Shown here: piece by piece, positions 1 to 12,100 of the stretch
Position numbering within the stretch: position 1 is the stretch's first letter
How the letters are laid out: every line of letters begins with the position of its first letter
DNA from: Paratinospora sagittata
Lineage: Eukaryota; Streptophyta; Magnoliopsida; Ranunculales; Menispermaceae
Assembly (NCBI GenBank): GCA_035771175.1
Contig: CM069605.1
Location: forward strand, 22,646,288 to 22,710,287
Length of the DNA: 64,000 bases
Direction of reading: 5' to 3'
Notes under the pieces: model-generated
Told to the model about the DNA's origin: nothing
Databases searched by the model: none
Seen by the model: the letters and a program-made list of their open reading frames with translations, nothing else
Made by a program: the position numbers and the translations under genes

Positions 1-1147
1 AGGAATAAAAAAATCGAGCAAGCATAAGTGTCCAGATTTTTCTCGTCAGAAATATCAGATTTTTGTCTCAGACGTGGATAGCGCGCTATTGGGTTGTGTA
101 TCATGTTCTCGTTTAGCAGGCTATAGCAGGTCGATATACACAAACCCGTGAGCTCGAGTTTTTTAGACTTTCCGATAGCGTGTTATCAAGGCCTATAGCG
201 CGCAATTGCCCATCTCACTAAAAATGGAAAGATCACTGCAACAGCTTTATAAGGAGTTATCAGAGGGGATAGCGCGCTATAGATAATTTTCCAGAAAAAC
301 ATATGTTTTATTATAGAACCCTATCAGCGTGCTATCAACACTGATAGTCCGCTAGTGCCTTCTGAAAAATTTTGGCCAATTGCTGGATAGCCTTATTTTT
401 GAAAAATTAATATTTTGACACTTAAGAACCATTCCATTGACACAAAACATATTGTTATAAGATTAATAATTTTTAAATAATTCGAATCTCATTGAAATTA
501 TGATTAAACCTTTCGAACATCATTTTTTCAAAATGAAATACTATATCGAAGTGATTTTGAAGACTTTGCAATTTTCAGAGTTTTAGTGCTGAGATTGATC
601 GAGATTTTACCCTACATACCAAAGATCAAACTAATGCATTAGACGTGAGAAATGTCATCGTTCTTCGAGCTTGATCTTTTGTAGACTTCGAAAGCTATTG
701 TTTGATGTGTTCTTGATGCAATACAGGTGATGTGTTCGTTTTTGATGTGTTATCTTTCCTAGACCACTTCTTATACGTACAGTTTAAAACAAAGGATAGC
801 CTCTGCAAATCTAAGCACAAAAGGAATAAAATGAAGAACTTGCTGAACAATGACGTTATCATCAAGACAGATTGCAATTTTGATTCAATTTGAGGCTTCT
901 TCGCTTGGAAAACTTTTTGGAAAGCTCAATCTAACTTGCAAAAATCATGTGTGTTGTATTTTGAAAATCAGAGAACGAGTGTTTTATAAAATTAGAAGTG
1001 GCAGGTTATAAAGAGCAAGAGAGTACAAAACGATTTGAATTCATAACATTGTTCAATCTAAAGTTGTTTTGGGCGTGCGAGACAATGGGAATCATCTAGG
1101 TGTTAGTAGAAAATATTTCAATAAAGATAACCTTGCAAAACTGTGTA

Positions 1148-2292
1148 AGGAATAGAAAAATCGAGCAAGCATAAGTGTCCAGATTTTTCTCGTCAGAAAT
1201 ATCAGATTTTTGTCTCAGACGTGGATAGCGCGCTATTGGGTTGTGTATCACGTTCTCGTTTAGCATGCTATAGCAGGTCGATATACACAAACCCGTGAGC
1301 TCGAGTTTTTTAGACTTTCCGATAGCGTGTTATCAAGGCCTATAGCGCGCTATTGCCCATCTCACTAAAAATGGAAAGATCACTGCAACAGCTTTATAAG
1401 GAGTTATCAGAGGGGATAGCGCGCTATAGATAATTTTCCAGAAAAACATATGTTTTATTATAGAACCCTTTCAGCGTGCTATCAACACTGATAGTCCGCT
1501 AGTGCCTTCTGAAAAATTTTGGCCAATTGCTGGATAGCCTTATTTTTGAAAAATTAATATTTTGACACTTAAGAACCATTCCATTGACACAAAACATATT
1601 GATATAAGATTAATAATTTTTAAATAATTCGAATCTCATTGAAATTATGATTAAACCTTTCGAACATCATTTTTTCAAAATGAAATACTATATCGAAGTG
1701 ATTTTGAAGACTTTGCAATTTTCAGAGTTTTAGTGCTGAGATTGATCGAGATTTTACCCTACACACCAAAGATCAAACTAATGCATTAGACGTGAGATAT
1801 GTCATCGTTCTTCGAGCTTGATCTTTTGTAGACTTCGAAAGCTATTGTTTGATGTGTTCTTGATGCAATACAGGTGATGTGTTCGTTTTTGATGTGTTGT
1901 CTTTCTGAGACCACTTCATATACGTACAGTTTAAACAAAGGATAGCCTCTGCAAATCTAAGCACAAAAGGAATAAAATGAAGAACTTGCTGAACAATGAC
2001 ATTATGATCAAGACAGATTGCAATTTTGATTCAATTTGAGGCTTCTTCGCTTGGAAAACTCTTTGGAAAGCTCAATCTAACTTGCCAAAATCATGTGTGT
2101 TGTATTTTTGAAAATCAGAGAATGAGTGTTTTATAAAATTAGAAGTTGCAGGTTAAAGGGCAAGAGAGTACAAAACGATTTGAATTCAAAACATTGTTCA
2201 ATCTAAAGTAGTTTTGGGCGTGCGAGACAATGGGAATCATCTAGGTGTTAGTAGAAAATATTTCAATAAAGATAACCTTGCAAAACTGTGTA
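1148..2292 (+). repeat. Representative satellite monomer, internal layout
   Basis: One full monomer, described once for the whole array. The first third (about 1210-1510) is a G/C-punctuated section with the ATAGCGCGCTAT palindromes. The next ~150 bp (about 1530-1680) is strongly AT-rich and includes 'ttaataatttttaaataattcg'-like sequence. The rest is moderately AT-rich and unique within the monomer. I see no terminal inverted repeats, no target duplications and no transposon-type protein, so the monomer gives no direct sign of a mobile-element origin. I do not recognise it as a known satellite family. Confidence 0.85.
1225..1427. other. Cluster of ATAGCGCGCTAT palindromes (representative monomer)
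   Basis: Three perfect 12-bp palindromes ATAGCGCGCTAT lie at 1225-1236, 1342-1353 and 1416-1427. Related imperfect dyads are at 1321-1334 (gatagcgtgttatc), about 1471-1483 (cagcgtgctatc) and about 1489-1501 (gatagtccgctag). The same set recurs in essentially every monomer. Role unknown: it could be a protein-binding site, a cruciform-forming site, or chance homogenised by satellite turnover. Confidence 0.8.
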
Positions 2293-5200
2293 GGGAATAG
2301 AAAAATCGAGCAAGCATAAGTGTCCAGATTGTTCTCGTCAGAAATATCAGATTTTTGTCTCAGACGTGGATAGCGCGCTATTGGGTTGTGTATCATGTTC
2401 TCGTTTAGCAGGCCATAGCAGGTCGATATACACAAACCCATGAGCTCGAGTTTTTTAGACTTTCCGATAGCGTGCTATCAAGGCCTATAGCGCGCTATTG
2501 CCCATCTCACTAAAAATGGAAAGATCACTGCAACAGCTTTATAAGGAGTTATCAAAGGGGATAGCGCGCTATAGATAATTTTCCATAAAAACATATGTTT
2601 TATTATAGAACCCTTTCAGCGTGCTATCAACACTGATAGTGCGCTAGTGCCTTCTGGAAAATTTTGGCCAATTGCTGGATAGCCTTATTTTTGAAAAATT
2701 AATATTTTGACACTTAAGAACCATTCCATTGACACAAAACATATTGATATAAGATTAATAATTTTTAAATAATTCGAATCTCGTTGAAATTATGATTAAA
2801 CCTTTCGAACATCATTTTTTCAAAATGAAATACTAAATCGAAGTGATTTTGAAGACTTTGCAATTTTCAGAGTTTTAGTGCTGAGATTGATCGAGATTTT
2901 ACCCTACACACCAAAGATCAAACTAATGCATTAGACGTGAGATATGTCATCGTTCTTCGAGCTTGATCTTTTGTAGACTTCGAAACCTATTGTTTGATGT
3001 GTTCTTGATGCAATACAGGTGATGTGTTATCTTTCCGAGACCACTTCTTATACGTACAGTTTAAAGCAAAGGATAGCCTCTGCAAATCTAAGCACAAAAG
3101 GAAAAAAATGAAGAACTTGCTGAACAATGACGTTATGATCAAGACAGATTGCAATTTTGATTCAATTTGAGGCTTCTTCGCTTGGAAAACTCTTTGGAAA
3201 GCTCAATCTAACTTGCAAAAATCATGTGTGTTGCATTTTTGAAAATCAGAGAATGAGTGTTTTATAAAATTAGAAGTTGCAGGTTAAAGAGAAAGAGAGT
3301 ACAAAACGATTTGAATTCAAAACATTGTTCAATCTAAAGTTGTTTTGGGCGTGCGAGACAATGGGAATCATCTAGGTGTTAGTAGAAAATATTTCAATAA
3401 AGATAACCTTGCAAAACTGTGTAAGGAATAAAAAAATCGAGCAAGCATAAGTGTCCAGATTTTTCTCGTCAGAAATATCAGATTTTTGTCTCAGACGTGG
3501 ATAGCGCGCTATTGGGTTGTGTATCATGTTCTCGTTTAGCAGGCTATAGCAGGTCGATATACACAAACCCGTGAGCTCGAGTTTTTTAGACTTTCCGATA
3601 GCGTGTTATCAAGGCCTATAGCGCGCAATTGCCCATCTCACTAAAAATGGAAAGATCACTGCAACAGCTTTATAAGGAGTTATCAGAGGGGATAGCGCGC
3701 TATAGATAATTTTCCAGAAAAACATATGTTTTATTATAGAACCCTATCAGCGTGCTATCAACACTGATAGTCCGCTAGTGCCTTCTGAAAAATTTTGGCC
3801 AATTGCTGGATAGCCTTATTTTTGAAAAATTAATATTTTGACACTTAAGAACCATTCCATTGACACAAAACATATTGTTATAAGATTAATAATTTTTAAA
3901 TAATTCGAATCTCATTGAAATTATGATTAAACCTTTCGAACATCATTTTTTCAAAATGAAATACTATATAGAAGTGATTTTGAAGACTTTGCAATTTTCA
4001 GAGTTTTAGTGCTGAGATTGATCGAGATTTTACCCTACATACCAAAGATCAAACTAATGCATTAGACGTGAGAAATGTCATCGTTCTTGGAGCTTGATCT
4101 TTTGTAGACTTCGAAAGCTATTGTTTGATGTGTTCTTGATGCAATACAGGTGATGTGTTCGTTTTTGATGTGTTATCTTTCCTAGACCACTTCTTATACG
4201 TACAGTTTAAAACAAAGGATAGCCTCTGCAAATCTAAGCACAAAAGGAATAAAATGAAGAACTTGCTGAACAATGACGTTATCATCAAGACAGATTGCAA
4301 TTTTGATTCAATTTGAGGCTTCTTCGCTTGGAAAACTTTTTGGAAAGCTCAATCTAACTTGCAAAAATCATGTGTGTTGTATTTTGAAAATCAGAGAACG
4401 AGTGTTTTATAAAATTAGAAGTGGCAGGTTATAAAGAGCAAGAGAGTACAAAACGATTTGAATTCATAACATTGTTCAATCTAAAGTTGTTTTGGGCGTG
4501 CGAGACAATGGGAATCATCTAGGTGTTAGTAGAAAATATTTCAATAAAGATAACCTTGCAAAACTGTGTAAGGAATAAAAAAATCGAGCAAGCATAAGTG
4601 TCCAGATTTTTCTCGTCAGAAATATCAGATTTTTGTCTCAGACGTGGATAGCGCGCTATTGGGTTGTGTATCACGTTCTCGTTTAGCATGCTATAGCAGG
4701 TCGATATACACAAACCCGTGAGCTCGAGTTTTTTAGACTTTCCGATAGCGTGTTATCAAGGCCTATAGCGCGCTATTGCCCATCTCACTAAAAATGGAAA
4801 GATCACTGCAACAGCTTTATAAGGAGTTATCAGAGGGGATAGCGCGCTATAGATAATTTTCTAGAAAAACATATGTTTTATTATAGAACCCTTTCAGCGT
4901 GCTATCAACACTGATAGTCCGCTAGTGCCTTCTGAAAAATTTTGGCCAATTGCTGGATAGCCTTATTTTTGAAAAATTAATATTTTGACACTTAAGAACC
5001 ATTCCATTGACACAAAACATATTGATATAAGATTAATAATTTTTAAATAATTCGAATCTCATTGAAATTATGATTAAACCTTTCGAACATCATTTTTTCA
5101 AAATGAAATACTATATCGAAGTGATTTTGAAGACTTTGCAATTTTCAGAGTTTTAGTGCTGAGATTGATCGAGATTTTACCCTACACACCAAAGATCAAA

Positions 5201-6845
5201 CTAATGCATTAGACGTGAGATATGTCATCGTTCTTCGAGCTTGATCTTTTGTAGACTTCGAAAGCTATTGTTTGATGTGTTCTTGATGCAATACAGGTGA
5301 TGTGTTCGTTTTTGATGTGTTGTCTTTCTGAGACCACTTCATATACGTACAGTTTAAACAAAGGATAGCCTCTGCAAATCTAAGCACAAAAGGAATAAAA
5401 TGAAGAACTTGCTGAACAATGACATTATGATCAAGACAGATTGCAATTTTGATTCAATTCGAGGCTTCTTCGCTTGGAAAACTCTTTGGAAAGCTCAATC
5501 TAACTTGCCAAAATCATGTGTGTTGTATTTTTGAAAATCAGAGAATGAGTGTTTTATAAAATTAGAAGTTGCAGGTCAAAGGGCAAGAGAGTACAAACGA
5601 TTTGAATTCAAAACATTGTTCAATCTAAAGTAGTTTTGGGCGTGCGAGACAATGGGAATCATCTAGGTGTTAGTAGAAAATATTTCAATAAAGATAACCT
5701 TGCAAAACTGTGTAAGGAATAGAAAAATCGAGCAAGCATAAGTGTCCAGATTTTTCTCGTCAGAAATATCAGATTTTTGTCTCAGACGTGGATAGCGCGC
5801 TATTGGGTTGTGTATCATGTTCTCGTTTAGCAGGCCATAGCAGGTCGATATACACAAACCCGTGAACTCGAGTTTTTTAGACTTTCCGATAGCGTGTTAT
5901 CAAGGCCTATCGCGCGCTATTGCCCATCTCACTAAAAATGGAAAGATCACTGCAACAGCTTTATAAGGAGTTATCAAAGGGGATAGCGCGCTATAGATAA
6001 TTTTCCATAAAAACATATGTTTTATTATAGAACCCTATCAGCGTGCTATCAACACTGATAGTGCGCTAGTGCCTTCTGGAAAATTTTGGCCAATTGCTGG
6101 ATAGCCTTATTATTGAAAAATTAATATTTTGACACTTAAGAACCATTCCATTGACACAAAACATATTGATATAAGATTAATAATTTTTAAATAATTCGAA
6201 TCTCGTTGAAATTATGATTAAACCTTTCGAACATCATTTTTTCAAAATGAAATACTATATCGAAGTGATTTTGAAGACTTTGCAATTTTCAGAGTTTTAG
6301 TGCTGAGATTGATCGAGATTTTACCCTACACACCAAAGATCAAACTAATGCATTAGACGTGAGATATGTCATCGTTCTTCGAGCTTGATCTTTTGTAGAC
6401 TTCGAAACCTATTGTTTGATGTGTTCTTGATGCAATACAGGTGATGTGTTATCTTTCCGAGACCACTTCTTATACGTACAGTTTAAAACAAAGGATAGCC
6501 TCTGCAAATCTAAGCACAAAAGGAATAAAATGAAGAACTTGCTGAACAATGACGTTATGATCAAGACAGATTGCAATTTTGATTCAATTTGAGGCTTCTT
6601 CGCTGGGAAAACTCTTTGGAAAGCTCAATCTAACTTGCAAAAATCATGTGTGTTGTATTTTTGAAAATCAGAGAATGAGTGTTTTATAAAATTAGAAGTT
6701 GCAGGTTAAAGAGCAAGAGAGTTCAAAACGATTTGAATTCAAAACATTGTTCAATCTAAAGTTGTTTTGGGCGTGCGAGACAATGGGAATCATCTAGGTG
6801 TTAGTAGAAAATATTTCAATAAAGATAACCTTGCAAAACTGTGTA

Positions 6846-7992
6846 AGGAATAAAAAAATCGAGCAAGCATAAGTGTCCAGATTTTTCTCGTCAGAAATAT
6901 CAGATTTTTGTCTCAGACGTGGATAGCGCGCTATTGGGTTGTGTATCATGTTCTCGTTTAGCAGGCTATAACAGGTCGATATACACAAACCCGTGAGCTC
7001 GAGTTTTTTAGACTTTCTGATAGCGTGTTATCAAGGCCTATAGCGCGCTATTGCCCATCTCACTAAAAATGGAAAGATCACTGCAACAGCTTTATAAGGA
7101 GTTATCAGAGGGGATAGCGCGCTATAGATAATTTTCCAGAAAAACAAATATTTTATTATAGAACCCTTTCAGCGTGCTATCAACACTGATAGTCCGCTAG
7201 TGCCTTCTGAAAAATTTTGGCCAATTGCTGGATAGCCTTATTTTTGAAAAATTAATATTTTGACACTTAAGAACCATTCCATTGACACAAAACATATTGA
7301 TATAAGATTAATAATTTTTAAATAATTCGAATCTCATTGAAATTATGATTAAACCTTTCGAACATCATTTTTTCAAAATGAAATACTATATCGAAGTGAT
7401 TTTGAAAACTTTGCAATTTTCAGAGTTTTAGTGCTGAGATTGATCGAGATTTTACCCTACACACCAAAGATCAAACTAATGCATTAGACGTGAGATATGT
7501 CATCGTTCTTCGAGCTTGATCTTTTGTAGACTTCGAAAGCTATTGTTTGATGTGTTCTTGATGCAATACAGGTGATGTGTTCGTTTTTGATGTGTTATCT
7601 TTCTGAGACCACTTCATATACGTACAGTTTAAACAAAGGATAGCCTCTGCAAATCTAAGCACAAAAGGAATAAAATGAAGAACTTGCTGAACAATGACAT
7701 TATGATCAAGACAGATTGCAATTTTGATTCAATTTGAGGCTTCTTCGCTTGGAAAACTCTTTGGAAAGCTCAATCTGACTTTCAAAATTCATGTGTGTTG
7801 TATTTTTGAAAATCAGAGAATGAGTGTTTTATAAAATTAGAAGTTGCAGGTTATAAAGAGCAAGAGAGTACAAAACGATTTGAATTCAAAACATTGTTCA
7901 ATCTAAAGTTGTTTTGGGCGTGCGAGACAATGGGAATCATCTAGGTGTTAGTAGAAAATATTTCAATAAAGATAACCTTGCAAAACTGTGTA
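6846..7992 (+). repeat. Transitional monomer between trimer block and CTGCAG subfamily
   Basis: A 1,147-bp monomer whose first half resembles the left trimer block ('cactgcaacagc'). Its second half shares 'caatctgactttcaaaattcatg' (about 7771) with the monomers at 7993, 14876 and the split copy. It marks the junction between two homogenised domains. Confidence 0.75.
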
Positions 7993-9140
7993 AGGAATAG
8001 AAAAATCGAGCAAGCATAAGTGTCCAGATTTTTCTCGTCAGAAATATCAGATTTTTGTCTCAGACGTGGATAGCGCGCTATTGGGTTGTGTATCACGTTC
8101 TCGTTTAGCAGGCTATAGCAGGTCGATATACACAAACCCGTGAGCTCGAGGTTTTTAGACTTTCCGATAGCGTGTTATCAAGGCCTATAGCGCGCTATTG
8201 CCCATCTCACTAAAAATGGAAAGATCACTGCAGCAGCTTTATAAGGAGTTATCAAAGGGGATAGCGCGCTATAGATAATTTTCCAGAAAAACATATGTTT
8301 TATTATAGAACCCTATCATCGTGCTATCAACACTGATAGTGCGCTAGTGCCTTCTGGAAAATTTTGGCCAATTGCCGGATAGCCTTATTTTTGAAAAATT
8401 AATATTTTGACACTTAAGAACCATTCCATTGACACAAAACATATTGATATAAGATTAATAATTTTTAAATAATTCGAATCTCGTTGAAATTATGATTAAA
8501 CCTTTCGAACATCATTTTTTCAAAATGAAATACTATATCGAAGTGATTTTGAAGACTTTGCAATTTTCAGAGTTTTAGTGCTGAGATTGATCGAGATTTT
8601 ACCCTACACACCAAAGATCAAACTAATGCATTAGACGTGAGATATGTCATCGTTCTTCGAGCTTGATCTTTTGTAGACTTCGAAAGCTATTGTTTGATGT
8701 GTTCTTGATGCAATACAGGTGATGTGTTCGTTTTTGATGTGTTATCTTTCCTAGACCACTTCTTATACGTACAGTTTAAAACAAAGGATAGCATCTGCAA
8801 ATCTAAGCACAAAAGGAATAAAATGAAGAACTTGCTGAACAATGACGTTATGATCAAGACAGATTGCAATTTTGATTCAATTTGAGGCTTCTTCGCTTGG
8901 AAAACTCTTTGGAAAGCTCAATCTGACTTTCAAAATTCATGTGTGTTGTATTTTTGAAAATAAGAGAATGAGTGTTTTATAAAATTAGAAGTTGCAGGTT
9001 ATAAAGAGCAAGAGAGTACAAAACGATTTGAATTCAAAACATTGTTCAATCTAAAGTTGTTTTGGGCGTGCGAGACAATGGGAATCATCTAGGTGTTAGT
9101 AGAAAATATTTCAATAAAGATAACCTTGCAAAACTGTGTA

Positions 9141-12100
9141 AGGAATAGAAAAATCGAGCAAGCATAAGTGTCCAGATTTTTCTCGTCAGAAATATCAGAT
9201 TTTTGTCTCAGACGTGGATAGCGCGCTATTGGGTTGTGTATCACGTTCTCGTTTAGCAGGCTATAGCAGGTCGATATACACAAACCCGTGAGCTCGAGGT
9301 TTTTAGACTTTCCGATAGCGTGTTATCAAGGCCTATAGCGCGCTATTGCCCATCTCACTAAAAATGGAAAGATCACTGCAGCAGCTTTATAAGGAGTTAT
9401 CAAAGGGGATAGCGCGCTATAGATAATTTTCCAGAAAAACATATGTTTTATTATAGAACCCTATCATCGTGCTATCAACACTGATAGTGCGCTAGTGCCT
9501 TTGGGAAAATTTTGGCCAATTGCTGGATAGCCTTATTTTTGAAAAATTAATATTTTGACACTTAAGAACCATTCCATTGACACAAAACATATTGATATAA
9601 GATTAATAATTTTTAAATAATTCGAATCTCCTTGAAATTATGATTAAAACCTTTCGAACATCATTTTTTCAAAATGAAATACTATATCGAAGTGATTTTG
9701 AAGACTTTGCAATTTTCAGAGTTTTAGTGCTGAGATTGATCGAGATTTTACCCTACACACCAAAGATCAAACTAATGCATTAGACGTGAGATATGTCATC
9801 GTTCTTCGAGCTTGATCTTTTGTAGACTTCGAAAGCTATTGTTTGATGTGTTCTTGATGCAATACAGGTGATGTGTTCATTTTTTATGTGTTATCTTTCC
9901 GAGACCACTTCATATACGTACAGTTTAAAACAAAGGATAGCCTCTGCAAATCTAAGCACAAAAGGAATAAAATGAAGAACTTGCTGAACAATGACGTTAT
10001 CATCAAGACAGATTGCAATTTTGATTCAATTCGAGGCTTCTTCTCTTGGAAAACTCTTTGGAAAGCTCAATCTAACTTGCGAAAATCATGTGTGTTGTAT
10101 TTTTGAAAATCAGAGAATGAGTGTTTTATAAAATTAAAAGTTGCTGGTTAAAGAGCAAGAGAGTACAAAACGATTTGAATTCATAACATTGTTCAATCTA
10201 AAGTTGTTTTGGGCGTGCGAGACAATGGGAATCATCTAGGTGTTAGTAGAAAATATTTCAATAAAGTTAACCTTGCAAAACTGTGTAAGGAATAGAAAAA
10301 TCGAGCAAGCATAAGTGTCCAGATTTTTCTCGTCAGAAATATCAGATTTTTGTCTCAGACGTGGATAGCGCGCTATTGGGTTGTGTATCACGTTCTCGTT
10401 TAGCAGGCTATAGCAGGTCGATATACACAAACCCGTGAGCTCGAGGTTTTTAGACTTTCCGATAGCGTGTTATCAAGGCCTATAGCGCGCTATTGCCCAT
10501 CTCACTAAAAATGGAAAGATCACTGCAGCAGCTTTATAAGGAGTTATCAAAGGGGATAGCGCGCTATAGATAATTTTCCAGAAAAACATATGTTTTATTA
10601 TAGAACCCTATCATCGTGCTATCAACACTGATAGTGCGCTAGTGCCTTTGGGAAAATTTTGGCCAATTGCTGGATAGCCTTATTTTTGAAAAATTAATAT
10701 TTTGACACTTAAGAACCATTCCATTGACACAAAACATATTGATATAAGATTAATAATTTTTAAATAATTCGAATCTCCTTGAAATTATGATTAAAACCTT
10801 TCGAACATCATTTTTTCAAAATGAAATACTATATCGAAGTGATTTTGAAGACTTTGCAATTTTCAGAGTTTTAGTGCTGAGATTGATCGAGATTTTACCC
10901 TACACACCAAAGATCAAACTAATGCATTAGACGTGAGATATGTCATCGTTCTTCGAGCTTGATCTTTTGTAGACTTCGAAAGCTATTGTTTGATGTGTTC
11001 TTGATGCAATACAGGTGATGTGTTCATTTTTTATGTGTTATCTTTCCGAGACCACTTCATATACGTACAATTTAAAACAAAGGATAGCCTCTGCAAATCT
11101 AAGCACAAAAGGAATAAAATGAAGAACTTGCTGAACAATGACGTTATCATCAAGACAGATTGCAATTTTGATTCAATTCGAGGCTTCTTCTCTTGGAAAA
11201 CTCTTTGGAAAGCTCAATCTAACTTGCGAAAATCATGTGTGTTGTATTTTTGAAAATCAGAGAATGAGTGTTTTATAAAATTAAAAGTTGCTGGTTAAAG
11301 AGCAAGAGAGTACAAAACGATTTGAATTCATAACATTGTTCAATCTAAAGTTGTTTTGGGCGTGCGAGACAATGGGAATCATCTAGGTGTTAGTAGAAAA
11401 TATTTCAATAAAGATAACCTTGCAAAACTGTGTAAGGAATAGAAAAATCGAGCAAGCATAAGTGTCCAGATTTTTCTCGTCAGAAATATCAGATTTTTGT
11501 CTCAGACGTGGATAGCGCGCTATTGGGTTGTGTATCACGTTCTCGTTTAGCAGGCTATAGCAGGTCGATATACACAAACCCGTGAGCTCGAGGTTTTTAG
11601 ACTTTCCGATAGCGTGTTATCAAGGCCTATAGCGCGCTATTGCCCATCTCACTAAAAATGGAAAGATCACTGCAGCAGCTTTATAAGGAGTTATCAAAGG
11701 GGATATAGCGCTATAGATAATTTTCCAGAAAAACATATGTTTTATTATAGAACCCTATCATCGTGCTATCAACACTGATAGTGCGCTAGTGCCTTTGGGA
11801 AAATTTTGGCCAATTGCTGGATAGCCTTATTTTTGAAAAATTAATATTTTGACACTTAAGAACCATTCCATTGACACAAAACATATTGATATAAGATTAA
11901 TAATTTTTAAATAATTCGAATCTCCTTGAAATTATGATTAAAACCTTTCGAACATCATTTTTTCAAAATGAAATACTATATCGAAGTGATTTTGAAGACT
12001 TTGCAATTTTCAGAGTTTTAGTGCTGAGATTGATCGAGATTTTACCCTACACACCAAAGATCAAACTAATGCATTAGACGTGAGATATGTCATCGTTCTT

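Larger units (their letters stand above)
1..6845 (+). repeat. Higher-order repeat: 3,423-bp trimer present twice
   Basis: Monomers A-B-C (1, 1148, 2293) are followed by A'-B'-C' (3424, 4571, 5715). Diagnostic variants recur at the 3,422-3,423-bp offset. A and A' carry 'gcgcgcaattgcc' (about 206 and 3629). B and B' carry 'tcacgttctcgtttagcatgc'-type changes (about 1252 and 4675). C and C' carry 'caggccatagcagg' (about 2409 and 5831) and the 15-bp deletion. Neighbouring monomers differ more from each other than copies one trimer apart, which defines a higher-order repeat. Confidence 0.9.

Noticed and set aside
1096..1290. A 64-codon minus-strand frame (MCISTCYS...) found in nearly every satellite monomer
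   Set aside because: Conservation follows from DNA homogenisation. Variants include non-conservative changes, there is no start context, domain or codon bias, and it runs through the palindrome cluster.
9873..10106. A 77-87-codon plus-strand frame (MFIFYVLSFRDH...) repeated in many monomers, and an 82-codon frame in the short monomers
   Set aside because: It is open only in some monomers: in others a TTTGAG/TTCGAG difference or a nearby change closes it. The 82-codon frame is created by the 26-bp deletion. Nothing suggests a protein product.
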